A stretch of 14,183 nucleotides of DNA, taken from NCBI GenBank assembly GCA_002427995.1, contig DIZV01000173.1:1-14183 (forward strand), in the 5' to 3' direction. Position numbers and translations under genes: made by a program. The DNA comes from Chloroflexi bacterium UBA6019 (GTDB lineage: Bacteria > Chloroflexota > Dormibacteria > Dormibacterales > Dormibacteraceae). Below the pieces are notes generated by a model. The model did not search any database. It saw nothing but the letters and a program-made list of their open reading frames with translations, and had not been told where the DNA came from. How positions within the stretch are numbered: the stretch's first letter is position 1; the number at the start of each line of letters is the position of its first letter. Of the stretch, positions 1-7,757 are shown piece after piece.

Positions 1-1142
1 GCGCGCAGCCGCTGGCGATCACCCTCAACGGTGGTGTCGCCCTCTGCGTCGAGGTCGACGAGAGGCGTCTGCGCCGGCGGGTGGAGACGCGCTACCTGGA
101 CGAGGTGGCGGATGACCTCGAAGACGCTGTCGCCCGCTGCCGGCGGGCGAAGGCCGAGCGGCGAGCACTCAGCGTCGGCGTCTGCGCCAACGCCGCCGAC
201 GCCTTGCCCACCCTGCTCGCGATGGGCTTCGAGGCCGACATCGTGACCGACCAGACCAGCGCCCACGACGCGCTTGCCGGCTACGTGCCCAACGGCCTCA
301 CGGCGGAGGAGCTGGAGCGGCTGCGGGAGCAGGACCCGGTCGAGTACATCTCCGCTTCCCGGGCGGCGATGGCGGCCCACTGCGAGGCGATGGTCGGCTT
401 TGCCGACCAGGGCGCGGAGGTGTTCGATTACGGCAACAGCCTTCGGGCCGAGGCGAGGCTCGGCGGATTCGCCCGCGCCTTCGACTACCCGGGCTTCGTT
501 CCCGCCTATATCCGGCCGCTCTTCTGCGAGGGCAAGGGCCCCTTCCGCTGGGTCGCGCTCTCCGGCGATCCGGCCGACATCGCCGCCACCGACCAGGCGG
601 TCCTGGAGGAGTTTGCGGAGGATGAGGGGCTGGCCCGCTGGATCCGCCAGGCCGGTGAGCGGATCGCCTTCCAGGGGCTGCCCTCCCGGATCTGCTGGCT
701 TGGCTACGGCCAGCGCGACCGGCTCGGCCTCCGCTTCAACGAGATGGTGCGCAAGGGCGAGCTCAAGGCGCCGATCGTGATCGGGCGCGACCACCTCGAC
801 GCCGGTTCGGTCGCCTCCCCCTATCGGGAGACGGAGTCGATGGCGGACGGATCCGACGCGATCGCCGACTGGCCGCTCCTCAACGCGCTCGTCAACACCG
901 CCGCCGGGGCGACCTGGGTCAGCATCCACCACGGCGGCGGGGTCGGCATCGGCCGCTCCATCCATGCCGGGATGGTGTGCCTGGCGGATGGGACGGCGCT
1001 GGCGGCGGAAAAGCTCGCGCGCGTCCTCACCAGTGACCCCGGCACGGGTGTGATGCGCCACGCCGATGCCGGTTATGAACGAGCCGAGGAGGTCGCGCGC
1101 GAGCGCGGAGTCCGGCTGCCGATGCGCGAGACCGGCCCTTGA
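1..1142 (+). CDS. hutU: Urocanate hydratase (urocanase), 5' truncated
   Basis: Second enzyme of histidine breakdown: a cytosolic NAD+-dependent hydratase that turns urocanate into 4-imidazolone-5-propionate. The open frame runs in from the window edge (first full codon at 3) and ends at TGA 1140-1142, so about 379 C-terminal residues of a family of roughly 550 are present. Seen directly: NGGVALCVEVD at the 5' edge; TDQTSAHD; the RICWLGYG segment carrying the conserved urocanase active-site cysteine; RDHLDAGSVASPYRE; and a glycine-rich HHGGGVGIG stretch near the C terminus. These are urocanase signatures, so the family call is firm. A GTG at 81 is internal, because homology continues upstream of it. 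The stop overlaps the hutF start by 4 nt (TTGA, 1139-1142), so the two are translationally coupled. The promoter and N-terminal part lie outside the window. Confidence 0.97.
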   Translation, partial: AQPLAITLNGGVALCVEVDERRLRRRVETRYLDEVADDLEDAVARCRRAKAERRALSVGVCANAADALPTLLAMGFEADIVTDQTSAHDALAGYVPNGLTAEELERLREQDPVEYISASRAAMAAHCEAMVGFADQGAEVFDYGNSLRAEARLGGFARAFDYPGFVPAYIRPLFCEGKGPFRWVALSGDPADIAATDQAVLEEFAEDEGLARWIRQAGERIAFQGLPSRICWLGYGQRDRLGLRFNEMVRKGELKAPIVIGRDHLDAGSVASPYRETESMADGSDAIADWPLLNALVNTAAGATWVSIHHGGGVGIGRSIHAGMVCLADGTALAAEKLARVLTSDPGTGVMRHADAGYERAEEVARERGVRLPMRETGP

Positions 1143-2473
1143 CCGCCTACTGGTGCGACCTCGCCTGGCTCGGCGGCGAGGCGGCGGAGCCGGGTGTGCT
1201 GATCGAGGTCGAGGGGGACCGGATCAGCTCCGTCAGGCTCGGCCGGCCCGGTCCGCCACCGGGTGCGCAAACGCTCCCGGGGCTCGTTCTACCCGGCCTC
1301 GTCAACGCCCACTCGCATGCCTTTCAGCGAGCGCTCCGCGGCCGGACCGAGAACAGCGCCGGTACCTTCTGGACCTGGCGGGACCAGATGTACGCGCTCG
1401 CCTCCTCGCTCGATCCGGAGGGCTGCTTCGCGCTCGCCCGCGCCACCTTTGGCGAGATGGCGCTGGCCGGGATCACGCTGGTGGGCGAGTTCCACTACGT
1501 CCACCACGGGCGGGGCGGCGTTCCCTACGCCGATGCCAACGAGATGGCGCGGTCCGTGCTGGCGGCGGCCGCCGAGGCGGGCGTTCGGCTGACGCTGATC
1601 GACGCCTGCTACCTCGAAGGAGGGATCGGCAGGCCTCCCGAAGGCGCGCAGCGCCGCTTCTGCGACCGCGACGTCGAGGCGTGGGCGAGCCGGGTCGAGG
1701 TGTTGAGGGGCAGCGGCACGGCTCGGATCGCGGCTGCCATCCACAGCCTGCGGGCGGTGCCACCGGCCGCGGTGAGGGTCGTCGCCGCGTGGGCGGCGGC
1801 AAAGGGTCTTCCGCTCCACGCCCACGTCTCCGAGCAGCCGGCCGAGAACGAGGCCTGCCGGGCGGCCTACGGGCGGACCCCGACGCAACTCCTGGCCGAG
1901 GCCGGCGCCCTCACCGGCGCCTTCACGGCGGTTCACGCGACCCACCTCGAACCGGCCGATCTCACGAGGTTGGGGGCGGCGGGCTCGACGGCCTGCCTGT
2001 GCCCGACCACCGAACGCGACCTCGCCGACGGGATCGGGCCGACCATGGCGCTTCGCGATGCGGGCTGCCGGCTCTCCCTCGGCAGCGACTCCAACGCTTT
2101 CATCGACCTCTTCGAGGAGGCCCGCGCGGTGGAGCTCGACGAGCGGCTGGCGTCCAACCGCCGGGGCGGCCACCGGCCGTCCGCCCTGCTCCGGGCAGCG
2201 ACCACCGGCGGAGCCGAAAGCCTCGGCTGGCCGGAGGCGGGCCGGATCGCCGCCGGGGCGCTCGCCGACCTGGCCGTGGTCGGGCTGGACAGCGTCCGGC
2301 TCGCCGGCACCGACGCCGGCCACGCCCTCGACGCGGTGACCTTCGCGGGGGCGGCGGCCGACGTGCGCGCGGTGATGGTCGGCGGTCGCTGGATCGTCCG
2401 CGACGGCCGCCACACCGGGTTCGATGTGCCCCTCGCCCTGGCCGAGGCGGTCGCCTCCCGGAGGCCGGCGTGA
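1139..2473 (+). CDS. hutF: Formimidoylglutamate deiminase
   Basis: Amidohydrolase-superfamily enzyme that hydrolyses N-formimino-L-glutamate to N-formyl-L-glutamate plus ammonia, the deiminase branch of histidine catabolism. It is 444 residues, normal for HutF. Metal-site motifs are visible: NAHSHAFQR (His58/His60), HAHVSEQ (His227/His229, Glu232), HATH (His266/His269) and GSDSN (Asp317). GEFHYVHH near 117-123 is typical of HutF and separates it from guanine or SAH deaminases. The start is TTG at 1139, overlapping the hutU stop in the tetranucleotide TTGA. No good Shine-Dalgarno precedes it, so coupling to hutU translation is likely. The 3' end overlaps hutI in the same way. A related amidohydrolase with another substrate is possible, but the position between hutU and hutI makes that unlikely. 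A formylglutamate deformylase is needed downstream and is not in the window. Confidence 0.94.
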   Translation: MTAYWCDLAWLGGEAAEPGVLIEVEGDRISSVRLGRPGPPPGAQTLPGLVLPGLVNAHSHAFQRALRGRTENSAGTFWTWRDQMYALASSLDPEGCFALARATFGEMALAGITLVGEFHYVHHGRGGVPYADANEMARSVLAAAAEAGVRLTLIDACYLEGGIGRPPEGAQRRFCDRDVEAWASRVEVLRGSGTARIAAAIHSLRAVPPAAVRVVAAWAAAKGLPLHAHVSEQPAENEACRAAYGRTPTQLLAEAGALTGAFTAVHATHLEPADLTRLGAAGSTACLCPTTERDLADGIGPTMALRDAGCRLSLGSDSNAFIDLFEEARAVELDERLASNRRGGHRPSALLRAATTGGAESLGWPEAGRIAAGALADLAVVGLDSVRLAGTDAGHALDAVTFAGAAADVRAVMVGGRWIVRDGRHTGFDVPLALAEAVASRRPA

Positions 2474-3630
2474 GCGCCCTGGTGATCGACCGGATCGGGC
2501 TCCTGGTCACCAACGACCCGACCCTCGGCGAGGGGCCGCTGGGCATCATTCGCGACGCCGCGCTGGTCTTCGAGGATGGCCGGGTCGCTGCTGTCGAGCG
2601 GGCGGGCGCGGCGGGTGACGAGCACGTCGACGCCGGCGCCCGCTGCGTCATCCCCGGCTTTGTCGACAGCCACACCCACCTCGTCTTCGCCGGCGACCGC
2701 GCCGACGAGTTCGCGGCGCGGATGGCCGGGCGTCCCTACGAGGCGGGCGGGATCCGCGTCACCACGGCGGCGACCCGCGCGGCCGGCGCCGAGGAGCTGA
2801 CCGCGCTCACCGCCGGGCGCCGGGCGGAGGCGGCCCGGGCCGGGATCACCCAGGTCGAGATCAAGTCCGGCTACGGGCTCGATGTCGCGACCGAGAAGCG
2901 CTGCTGCGAGGTCGCCCGGCGCTTCACCGAGGACGTGACCTTCCTCGGTGCCCACGTCCTGCCGGCCGAGTTCGCCGGGCGGCCCGACGCCTACCTCGAC
3001 CTCGTCTGCGGCGAGATGCTGGCGGCCTGCGCGCCGTTTGCCCGCTGGATCGACGTCTTCTGCGAGGAGGGCGCCTTCGACGCCGACCAGTCGCGACGCG
3101 TCCTTGTCGCCGGCCGTGACGCCGGTCTCGGCCTGCGCGTCCACGGCAACCAGCTCGGGCTCGGTCCCGGCGTGCGGCTGGCAGTCGAGATGGGAGCCGC
3201 CTCGGTCGACCATTGCACCTACCTCGACGCCGCCGATGTCGAGGCGCTGGCCGGGAGCGAGACGGTCGCGACCTTCCTTCCCGCCGCCGACTTCTCGACC
3301 CGGCAGCCCTACCCCGACGCGCGGCGCGTCATTGACGCCGGCGCGACGGTCGCGATCGCGACCAACTGCAACCCCGGCTCCAGCTACACGACAGCGATGG
3401 GCTTTTGCATCGCCCTTGCCGTGCGCGACCTGAGGATGACGATCGAGGAGGCGCTGGCCGCCGCAACCTCGGGCGGCGCCCGCGCGCTCCGCCGCGACGA
3501 CCTCGGCCGGCTGGCACCGGGAGCCCGGGCCGACGCCGTCCTCCTCGAGGCGCCGTCCTACACCCACCTCGTCTACCGCCCCGGAGTGCCGTTGGTCGCC
3601 GGGACCTGGATCGAGGGCCGGCGGGCCTGA
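2470..3630 (+). CDS. hutI: Imidazolonepropionase
   Basis: Metal-dependent amidohydrolase that opens the ring of 4-imidazolone-5-propionate to give N-formimino-L-glutamate, feeding HutF. It is 386 residues from the GTG at 2470, chosen because it overlaps the hutF stop as GTGA, the same architecture as the hutU/hutF junction; GTG 2482 is a weaker alternative. Motifs: VDSHTHLVFAGDR with the HxH pair (His68, His70), EIKSGYGLD, FLGAHVLPAEF, VHGNQLG (His225) and VDHCTYLD (His248). The position where HutI normally carries the last metal ligand (AT-D-xNPGS) reads ATNCNPGS, with Asn299 encoded by AAC at 3364-3366. In the Bacillus enzyme HADEF holds a glutamate where this protein has Gln228; I recall the Gln form from actinobacterial HutI. 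Identity is firm from the overall pattern and operon context. Whether the Asn is a real variant is uncertain. Confidence 0.94.
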   Translation: MSALVIDRIGLLVTNDPTLGEGPLGIIRDAALVFEDGRVAAVERAGAAGDEHVDAGARCVIPGFVDSHTHLVFAGDRADEFAARMAGRPYEAGGIRVTTAATRAAGAEELTALTAGRRAEAARAGITQVEIKSGYGLDVATEKRCCEVARRFTEDVTFLGAHVLPAEFAGRPDAYLDLVCGEMLAACAPFARWIDVFCEEGAFDADQSRRVLVAGRDAGLGLRVHGNQLGLGPGVRLAVEMGAASVDHCTYLDAADVEALAGSETVATFLPAADFSTRQPYPDARRVIDAGATVAIATNCNPGSSYTTAMGFCIALAVRDLRMTIEEALAAATSGGARALRRDDLGRLAPGARADAVLLEAPSYTHLVYRPGVPLVAGTWIEGRRA

Positions 3631-3642
3631 TCGAAGAGGCCG

Positions 3643-4416
3643 TTACTCCGGCGTGACGTAGGCGGCGGTGAGGCCGCCGTCGACGAGGAAGGTGGCGCCG
3701 TTGACGTAGCTCGACTCGTCGCCGGCGAGGAAGAGCGCCGCCTGGGCGATCTCGCCGGCTCGGGCCAGCCGTCCCATCGGGAGGTGGACGCGGCGCCGCT
3801 CGTAGGCGGCCGGGTCCGACTCGAAGAGCCGCATCAGCATCGGCGTCTCGACCGGACCCGGGCAGAGGGCGTTCACCCGCACGCCCTGGCGGGCGAACTG
3901 GACCGCGAGCTCGCGGCTCATCGCCAGCACGGCGCCCTTGGAGGCGGTGTAGGCGATCTGCGAGGTGGCGGCGCCGAGGATGGCGACGAAGGAGGCGACG
4001 TTGATGACCGAGCCTCCCCCCCGCGTCAGCAGGTGTGGGATCCCATACTTGCAGCAGAGGAAGACGCCGCGCGCGTTGACCGCCTGCACCCGGTCCCAGG
4101 CATCGGGTTCGGTGACCAGGATCGAATCGTCGTCGGCGGGCATGATGCCGGCATTGTTGTAGAGCACGTCGATCCCGCCGTACCGGCGGGCGGTCTCGGC
4201 GTACATCGCCTCGACGCTGCTCGGGTCGCTCACGTCGGCAGCCTGGAAGAACGCCTCCCGGCATTCGGCGGCGGTCTTCTCGCCCGCCTCGCGCCCGACA
4301 TCGGCGACGCAGACCCGCGCGCCCTCCTCGCTGAAGAGGAGTGCCGCCTCCCGGCCGATGCCGCTCGCCGCACCCGTGATGACGGCGACCTTGCCCGCCA
4401 GCCGGCCCCGGTTGAT
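3643..4416 (-). CDS. SDR-family NAD(P)-dependent oxidoreductase, non-canonical start
   Basis: Classical short-chain dehydrogenase, about 257 residues from the proposed start. Motifs: TGAASGIG cofactor loop (residues 14-21), Asp39 closing the second strand (favours NAD over NADP), NNAG (87-90), catalytic Ser142, and YTASK with Tyr156 and Lys160. The C-terminal LVDGGLTAAYVTPE is typical of the SDR found beside GlnA4-type operons (M. tuberculosis Rv2857c, from memory). There is no ATG, GTG or TTG in frame between the upstream stop (4447-4449) and GTG 4233, yet the Rossmann fold is encoded upstream of 4233. I place the start at ATC 4416, just after the ALDH stop, with GAGG six bases before it. 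CTG 4401 is the main alternative; starting at GTG 4233 would delete the cofactor loop. Last gene of the amine operon. It probably oxidises an alcohol or aldehyde intermediate of the gamma-glutamylated amine; the substrate is unknown. Confidence 0.85.
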   Translation of the reverse strand: MNRGRLAGKVAVITGAASGIGREAALLFSEEGARVCVADVGREAGEKTAAECREAFFQAADVSDPSSVEAMYAETARRYGGIDVLYNNAGIMPADDDSILVTEPDAWDRVQAVNARGVFLCCKYGIPHLLTRGGGSVINVASFVAILGAATSQIAYTASKGAVLAMSRELAVQFARQGVRVNALCPGPVETPMLMRLFESDPAAYERRRVHLPMGRLARAGEIAQAALFLAGDESSYVNGATFLVDGGLTAAYVTPE

Positions 4417-4417
4417 G

Positions 4418-5770
4418 TCAGGCCTCAGTCGAGATGAAGACGTTCTTCAGCTCCGAGTAGCCGTCCATCGCGTGCATGCTCAGCTCGCGGCCGAAGCCCG
4501 ACTGCTTGAAACCACCGAAGGGGGTCGTGACGCGAACCGAGCTGTTCGAGTTGACCGAGAGCACCCCGGTCTCGAGGGCCCGGGCAACTCGGAGCGCGCG
4601 GGCGCCGTCGCGGGTCCAGATCGAGCCGGACAGCCCATAGGGCGTGTCATTGGCGAGGCGGACCGCCTCCTCCTCGTCGGCGACGGGGATCACCGCCGCC
4701 ACCGGTCCGAAGACCTCCTCCCGGGCGACCCGGTCGCCGTTGCCGGCCTCGACCAGGGTGCAGGGGAACCAGAAGCCGGGCCCGGCCGGTGCGCGGCCCT
4801 GGTAGAGAGGCGTGCCTTCGACGTAGGAGGCGACCTTCTCGCGGTGCGACGCCGAGATGAGGGGCCCCATGTCGACGCCTGCCTCCTCCGGGTCGCCGAC
4901 CCGGAAACGCTCGGTCGCCGCCACCAGCAGCTTTACGAAGCGGTCGTAGGCCGACCGCTCGACGAGGATCCGCGAGCGCGCGCAGCAGTCCTGGCCGGCG
5001 TTCCCGAACACGGCGCCCGGCGCCGCCGCGGCCGCCTTCTCGAGGTCAGCGTCCGCGAAGACGATGTTGGCCGACTTGCCGCCCAGCTCCAGGGTCACCC
5101 GCTTGATGGTGCCGGCGGCGCCCACCATCACCGTCCGGCCGACCTCGGTCGAGCCCGTGAAGCCGATCTTGGCGACGTCCGGGTGCTCGACCAGCCGCGT
5201 TCCAGCGACCGAGCCAGGCCCGACGACCACGTTCAGAACGCCCTCGGGCAGACCGGCCTCGAGGGCCAGCTCGGCGAACCGCAGTGCGGTGAGTGGCGTC
5301 AGCTCGGCCGGTTTGAGCACGACCGTGTTGCCGCAGGCCAGGGCCGGACCCAGCTTCCAGCTGGCCAGCATCAGGGGGAAGTTCCAGGGCACGATCAGGC
5401 CCACCACCCCGAGCGGCTCGCGAAAGGTGAGGTCGACGCCGCCGGCGACCGGGATCGTGTCGCCGTAGTGCTTGTCGATCGCCCCGGCGTAGAAGTGGAA
5501 GACGTCGGCGACCATGCCGACCTCCCAGCGGGAGTCGCCCAGCGGTTTGCCGACGTTCGCCGTCTCCAGCCGGGCCAGCTCCTCCAGGTGCTCCTCGGTC
5601 AGAGTGGCGAGCCGGCGGAGCAGGCGGGCGCGGTCGGCGGGCTTGACGGCGCGCCAGGCCGGGTAGGCGGCGCGGGCGCCCGCCACGGCGCGGTCGACCT
5701 CCTCCACGCCGGCGCGCTCGAGGGTGGCGATGGGCCGGCCGGTCGCGGGGTTCAGGACCTCGAGGCTCAT
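4418..5770 (-). CDS. Aldehyde dehydrogenase (AldC-like) of the amine operon
   Basis: NAD(P)-dependent aldehyde dehydrogenase, 450 residues. That is somewhat shorter than the usual 480-500 but close to the AldC (Rv2858c) type in the same gene order. Seen: VPWNFP with Asn130, cofactor-side KPAE (Lys153), FTGSTEVG, LELGGKSANIV with general-base Glu228, GQDCC with nucleophile Cys262, EEVFGPV, and a C-terminal PFGGFKQSGFGRE. The catalytic set is complete, so an active enzyme is expected. In this context it would oxidise a gamma-glutamylamino aldehyde to the acid before hydrolysis, like PuuC in the E. coli putrescine route. ATG 5770 overlaps the stop of the upstream synthetase as ATGA (5767-5770). 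The stop lies 1 nt before the proposed SDR start. The precise aldehyde is inferred from neighbours only. Confidence 0.93.
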   Translation of the reverse strand: MSLEVLNPATGRPIATLERAGVEEVDRAVAGARAAYPAWRAVKPADRARLLRRLATLTEEHLEELARLETANVGKPLGDSRWEVGMVADVFHFYAGAIDKHYGDTIPVAGGVDLTFREPLGVVGLIVPWNFPLMLASWKLGPALACGNTVVLKPAELTPLTALRFAELALEAGLPEGVLNVVVGPGSVAGTRLVEHPDVAKIGFTGSTEVGRTVMVGAAGTIKRVTLELGGKSANIVFADADLEKAAAAAPGAVFGNAGQDCCARSRILVERSAYDRFVKLLVAATERFRVGDPEEAGVDMGPLISASHREKVASYVEGTPLYQGRAPAGPGFWFPCTLVEAGNGDRVAREEVFGPVAAVIPVADEEEAVRLANDTPYGLSGSIWTRDGARALRVARALETGVLSVNSNSSVRVTTPFGGFKQSGFGRELSMHAMDGYSELKNVFISTEA

Positions 5771-7098
5771 CCCCGTTCGAAGAGCCTTTCGCGCTCGTAA
5801 CCAGTCACGACGCGGTCGAACTGCTCCTGCTCGGTCCGGGCGTAGTTCAGGTAGTGCTCGACCACGTCGTCGCCGAGGGCGGCGCGCGCCATGCTGCCCT
5901 TCTCAAGCGCGGCGATCGCGGCGCGCAGAGTGTTGGGAAAGCGCTGCACGTCCGACTCGTAGGCATTGCCGGTGACGGCCGGCGGCAGCTCGAGCCGGTT
6001 CTCGATCCCGTAAAGGCCGGCGGCGAGGAGCGCCGCGAAGGCCAGGTAGGGGTTGGCGTCAGCGCCCGGGATTCGCGTCTCCGGTCGGAGACGCTGGCCG
6101 TGGCCGACGATCCGGAAGCCACAGGTGCGGTTGTCCTCGCCCCAGGCCAGCGTCGTCGGGGCCCAGGAGCCGGCGGCGTAGCGCTTGTAGGAGTTCACAT
6201 TGGGCGCCAGGAAGATCGCCAGCTCGGAGGCGCACGCGATCTGCCCCGCGAGGTAGTGCCCGAACGTCTCCGGCTCGGCCTCGAAGGCGTTGCGGCCGTC
6301 GCGCCAGAGGCTCGAGTGAATGTGGCAGGAGCTCCCGATCCAGCGGTGGTCGGGCTTGGCCATGAAGGTCACCGAGCAACCGTGCTGCTGGGCGAGCTCT
6401 TTGATCCCGTTCTTGTAGATGACATGGCCGTCGGCCGTGCCGATCGCGTCACCGAAGCGGAAGTTGATCTCCTGCTGGCCGGCCCAGGCCTCGCCCTTGG
6501 AACTCTCGACGCGGATGCCCGCCGCCTTCATGCCGGTGCGCACGGCGCGGATGAAGCCCTCGTCGTAGCTCGTCGCGAGCACGTGGTAGTCGAGGTTGTA
6601 GGGGACTGTGGGGGTGAGGTCCTGGTAATGCTTGGCGTGCGCCTCGGCGAAGGTCTCCTTGAGGAGGTAGAACTCCAGCTCGGACCCGAACATGGGCTCG
6701 AACCCGAGGGCGCGGGCGCGCTCCACCTGGGCTCGGAGGACCTGGCGTGGCGAGGGCCGGACGGGCTTGCCGTCGTGCCAGGAGACGTCGCAGAGCACCA
6801 GCGCGGTCGCCTCCTGCCAGGGGATCCGGCGCAGCGTGGCGAAGTCGGGGACCAGGTTGAAGTCGCCGAAGCCGCGCTCCCAACTGGCAATCCGGTAACC
6901 GGGCACGGGGTCCATCTCCATGTCGACGGTCAGCAGATAGTTGCAGCCTTCGACCGGCTCGCCTTTGGCGGCCGACTCCATGAAGTAATCGGCGTCGAGG
7001 CGCTTGCCCAGGAGCCGCCCCTGCATGTCGGTGAAGGCCGCCACCACGGTGTCGACCTCGCCCGCCGTGACCGCTGCCGCGAGCTCGTCCAGCGTCAC
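5767..7098 (-). CDS. Glutamine-synthetase-like gamma-glutamylamine synthetase (GlnA4/PuuA type)
   Basis: Glutamine synthetase fold, 443 residues. The family joins the gamma-carboxyl of glutamate to an amine at the cost of ATP. Catalytic elements present: GSELEF (Glu140, Glu142), the Glu203/Glu210 pair around EAWAGQQEINFRF, CHIHSS (His259), NSYKR, EDNRTCGFR (Arg324) and RIPGADANPYL. The regulatory tyrosine loop of adenylylated GlnA (NLYDLPPEE type) is absent; the region reads TGNAYESDVQRFPNTL, as in PuuA, GlnA3 and GlnA4. With the adjacent amidotransferase, ALDH, SDR and permease, this points to capping of an imported mono- or polyamine rather than ammonia assimilation. The GTG start at 7098 overlaps the amidotransferase stop as GTGA. 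The SDR-ending gene order resembles the mycobacterial glnA4 locus. Ethanolamine versus a polyamine cannot be decided from sequence alone. Confidence 0.92.
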   Translation of the reverse strand: MTLDELAAAVTAGEVDTVVAAFTDMQGRLLGKRLDADYFMESAAKGEPVEGCNYLLTVDMEMDPVPGYRIASWERGFGDFNLVPDFATLRRIPWQEATALVLCDVSWHDGKPVRPSPRQVLRAQVERARALGFEPMFGSELEFYLLKETFAEAHAKHYQDLTPTVPYNLDYHVLATSYDEGFIRAVRTGMKAAGIRVESSKGEAWAGQQEINFRFGDAIGTADGHVIYKNGIKELAQQHGCSVTFMAKPDHRWIGSSCHIHSSLWRDGRNAFEAEPETFGHYLAGQIACASELAIFLAPNVNSYKRYAAGSWAPTTLAWGEDNRTCGFRIVGHGQRLRPETRIPGADANPYLAFAALLAAGLYGIENRLELPPAVTGNAYESDVQRFPNTLRAAIAALEKGSMARAALGDDVVEHYLNYARTEQEQFDRVVTGYERERLFERG

Positions 7099-7757
7099 CG
7101 CCGGCGAGCCCGGCTGACGAAGCGCTCGAACAGGGAGCGCGCCCAGGGCAGGTCCCCGGCGAGCTCCTCAGGGTGGCACTGGACGGCGACGACCAGGCCG
7201 TCTTCCGACTCGATGCCCTCGACGGTGCCGTCGTCGCCCCGCGCCGTCGTCCGAAGGCCGGGGGCCAGCGATCTCACCGCCTGATGATGGAGGCTGTTGA
7301 CCTCCAGCGTCGTCTCGCCCGCCGCCCGTGCCAGCTCCGAGGCCGGGTCGACCGCGACCCGGTGGGCCAGGTGCGCCCGGCCCCGGGCTCGCTGGTCGTG
7401 GTCGTCGATGTGTTGGAAGAGCGAGCCGCCGAGGGCGACGTTGATCACCTGCTGGCCGCGGCAGATGCCGAGCACGGGCAGCCCCGTGGCGCGCGCCTGC
7501 CGGAAGAGCTCGACCTCGGTCCGGTCCAGCTCGGGGTCGATCGGGCCCACCGCGGTGTCCTGCTCTTCTCCGTAGAGGGCCGGATCGACATCCCAGCCGC
7601 CGGGGAGCAGGAGCCCATCGACCGAGCCCAGCTTGGCGGTGCCGGCGGCAAGCACAACCGCTTCGGCTCCGGCGGCCTCCACGGCCCGGCGGTAGGGCTC
7701 GTAGTAGGCCGCCGGCCGCTTCGGGCTGACGGTTATGCCGATCCTCGGCTTGCTCAG
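7095..7757 (-). CDS. Class I glutamine amidotransferase-like gamma-glutamyl hydrolase (PuuD-like), CTG start
   Basis: Hydrolase of the PuuD / peptidase C26 group, about 220 residues from the proposed start. It cleaves the gamma-glutamyl bond to release glutamate and the processed amine product. The catalytic triad is visible: Cys99 in LGICRGQQ, and His195 with Glu197 in QCHPEE. LLPGGWDVDPALYG is also family-typical. The only common start codon in frame is GTG 7682, but the conserved first strand (RIGITVSP) and helix up to YRRAVEAAG lie upstream of it. In-frame CTG 7757 restores them and overlaps the permease stop as CTGA, matching the NTGA junctions elsewhere in the operon. I therefore choose CTG. 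A GAGG is present but 13 bases away, so expression probably relies on coupling. A general glutamine amidotransferase role is less likely given the neighbours. Confidence 0.88.
   Translation of the reverse strand: MSKPRIGITVSPKRPAAYYEPYRRAVEAAGAEAVVLAAGTAKLGSVDGLLLPGGWDVDPALYGEEQDTAVGPIDPELDRTEVELFRQARATGLPVLGICRGQQVINVALGGSLFQHIDDHDQRARGRAHLAHRVAVDPASELARAAGETTLEVNSLHHQAVRSLAPGLRTTARGDDGTVEGIESEDGLVVAVQCHPEELAGDLPWARSLFERFVSRARRR

Noticed and set aside
1933..3567. Long minus-strand open frame opposite hutF and hutI (544 codons)
   Set aside because: Shadow of high-GC coding on the other strand; no recognisable domain, and it spans two clear genes.
3624..3641. Hairpin GGCCT / AGGCC as a bidirectional terminator
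   Set aside because: The stem is only 5 bp with an 8-base loop and no T-run; too weak to list as a terminator.
4358..5800. Plus-strand open frame opposite the aldehyde dehydrogenase (480 codons)
   Set aside because: Antisense shadow; the minus-strand reading has a complete catalytic site and a proper overlap junction.
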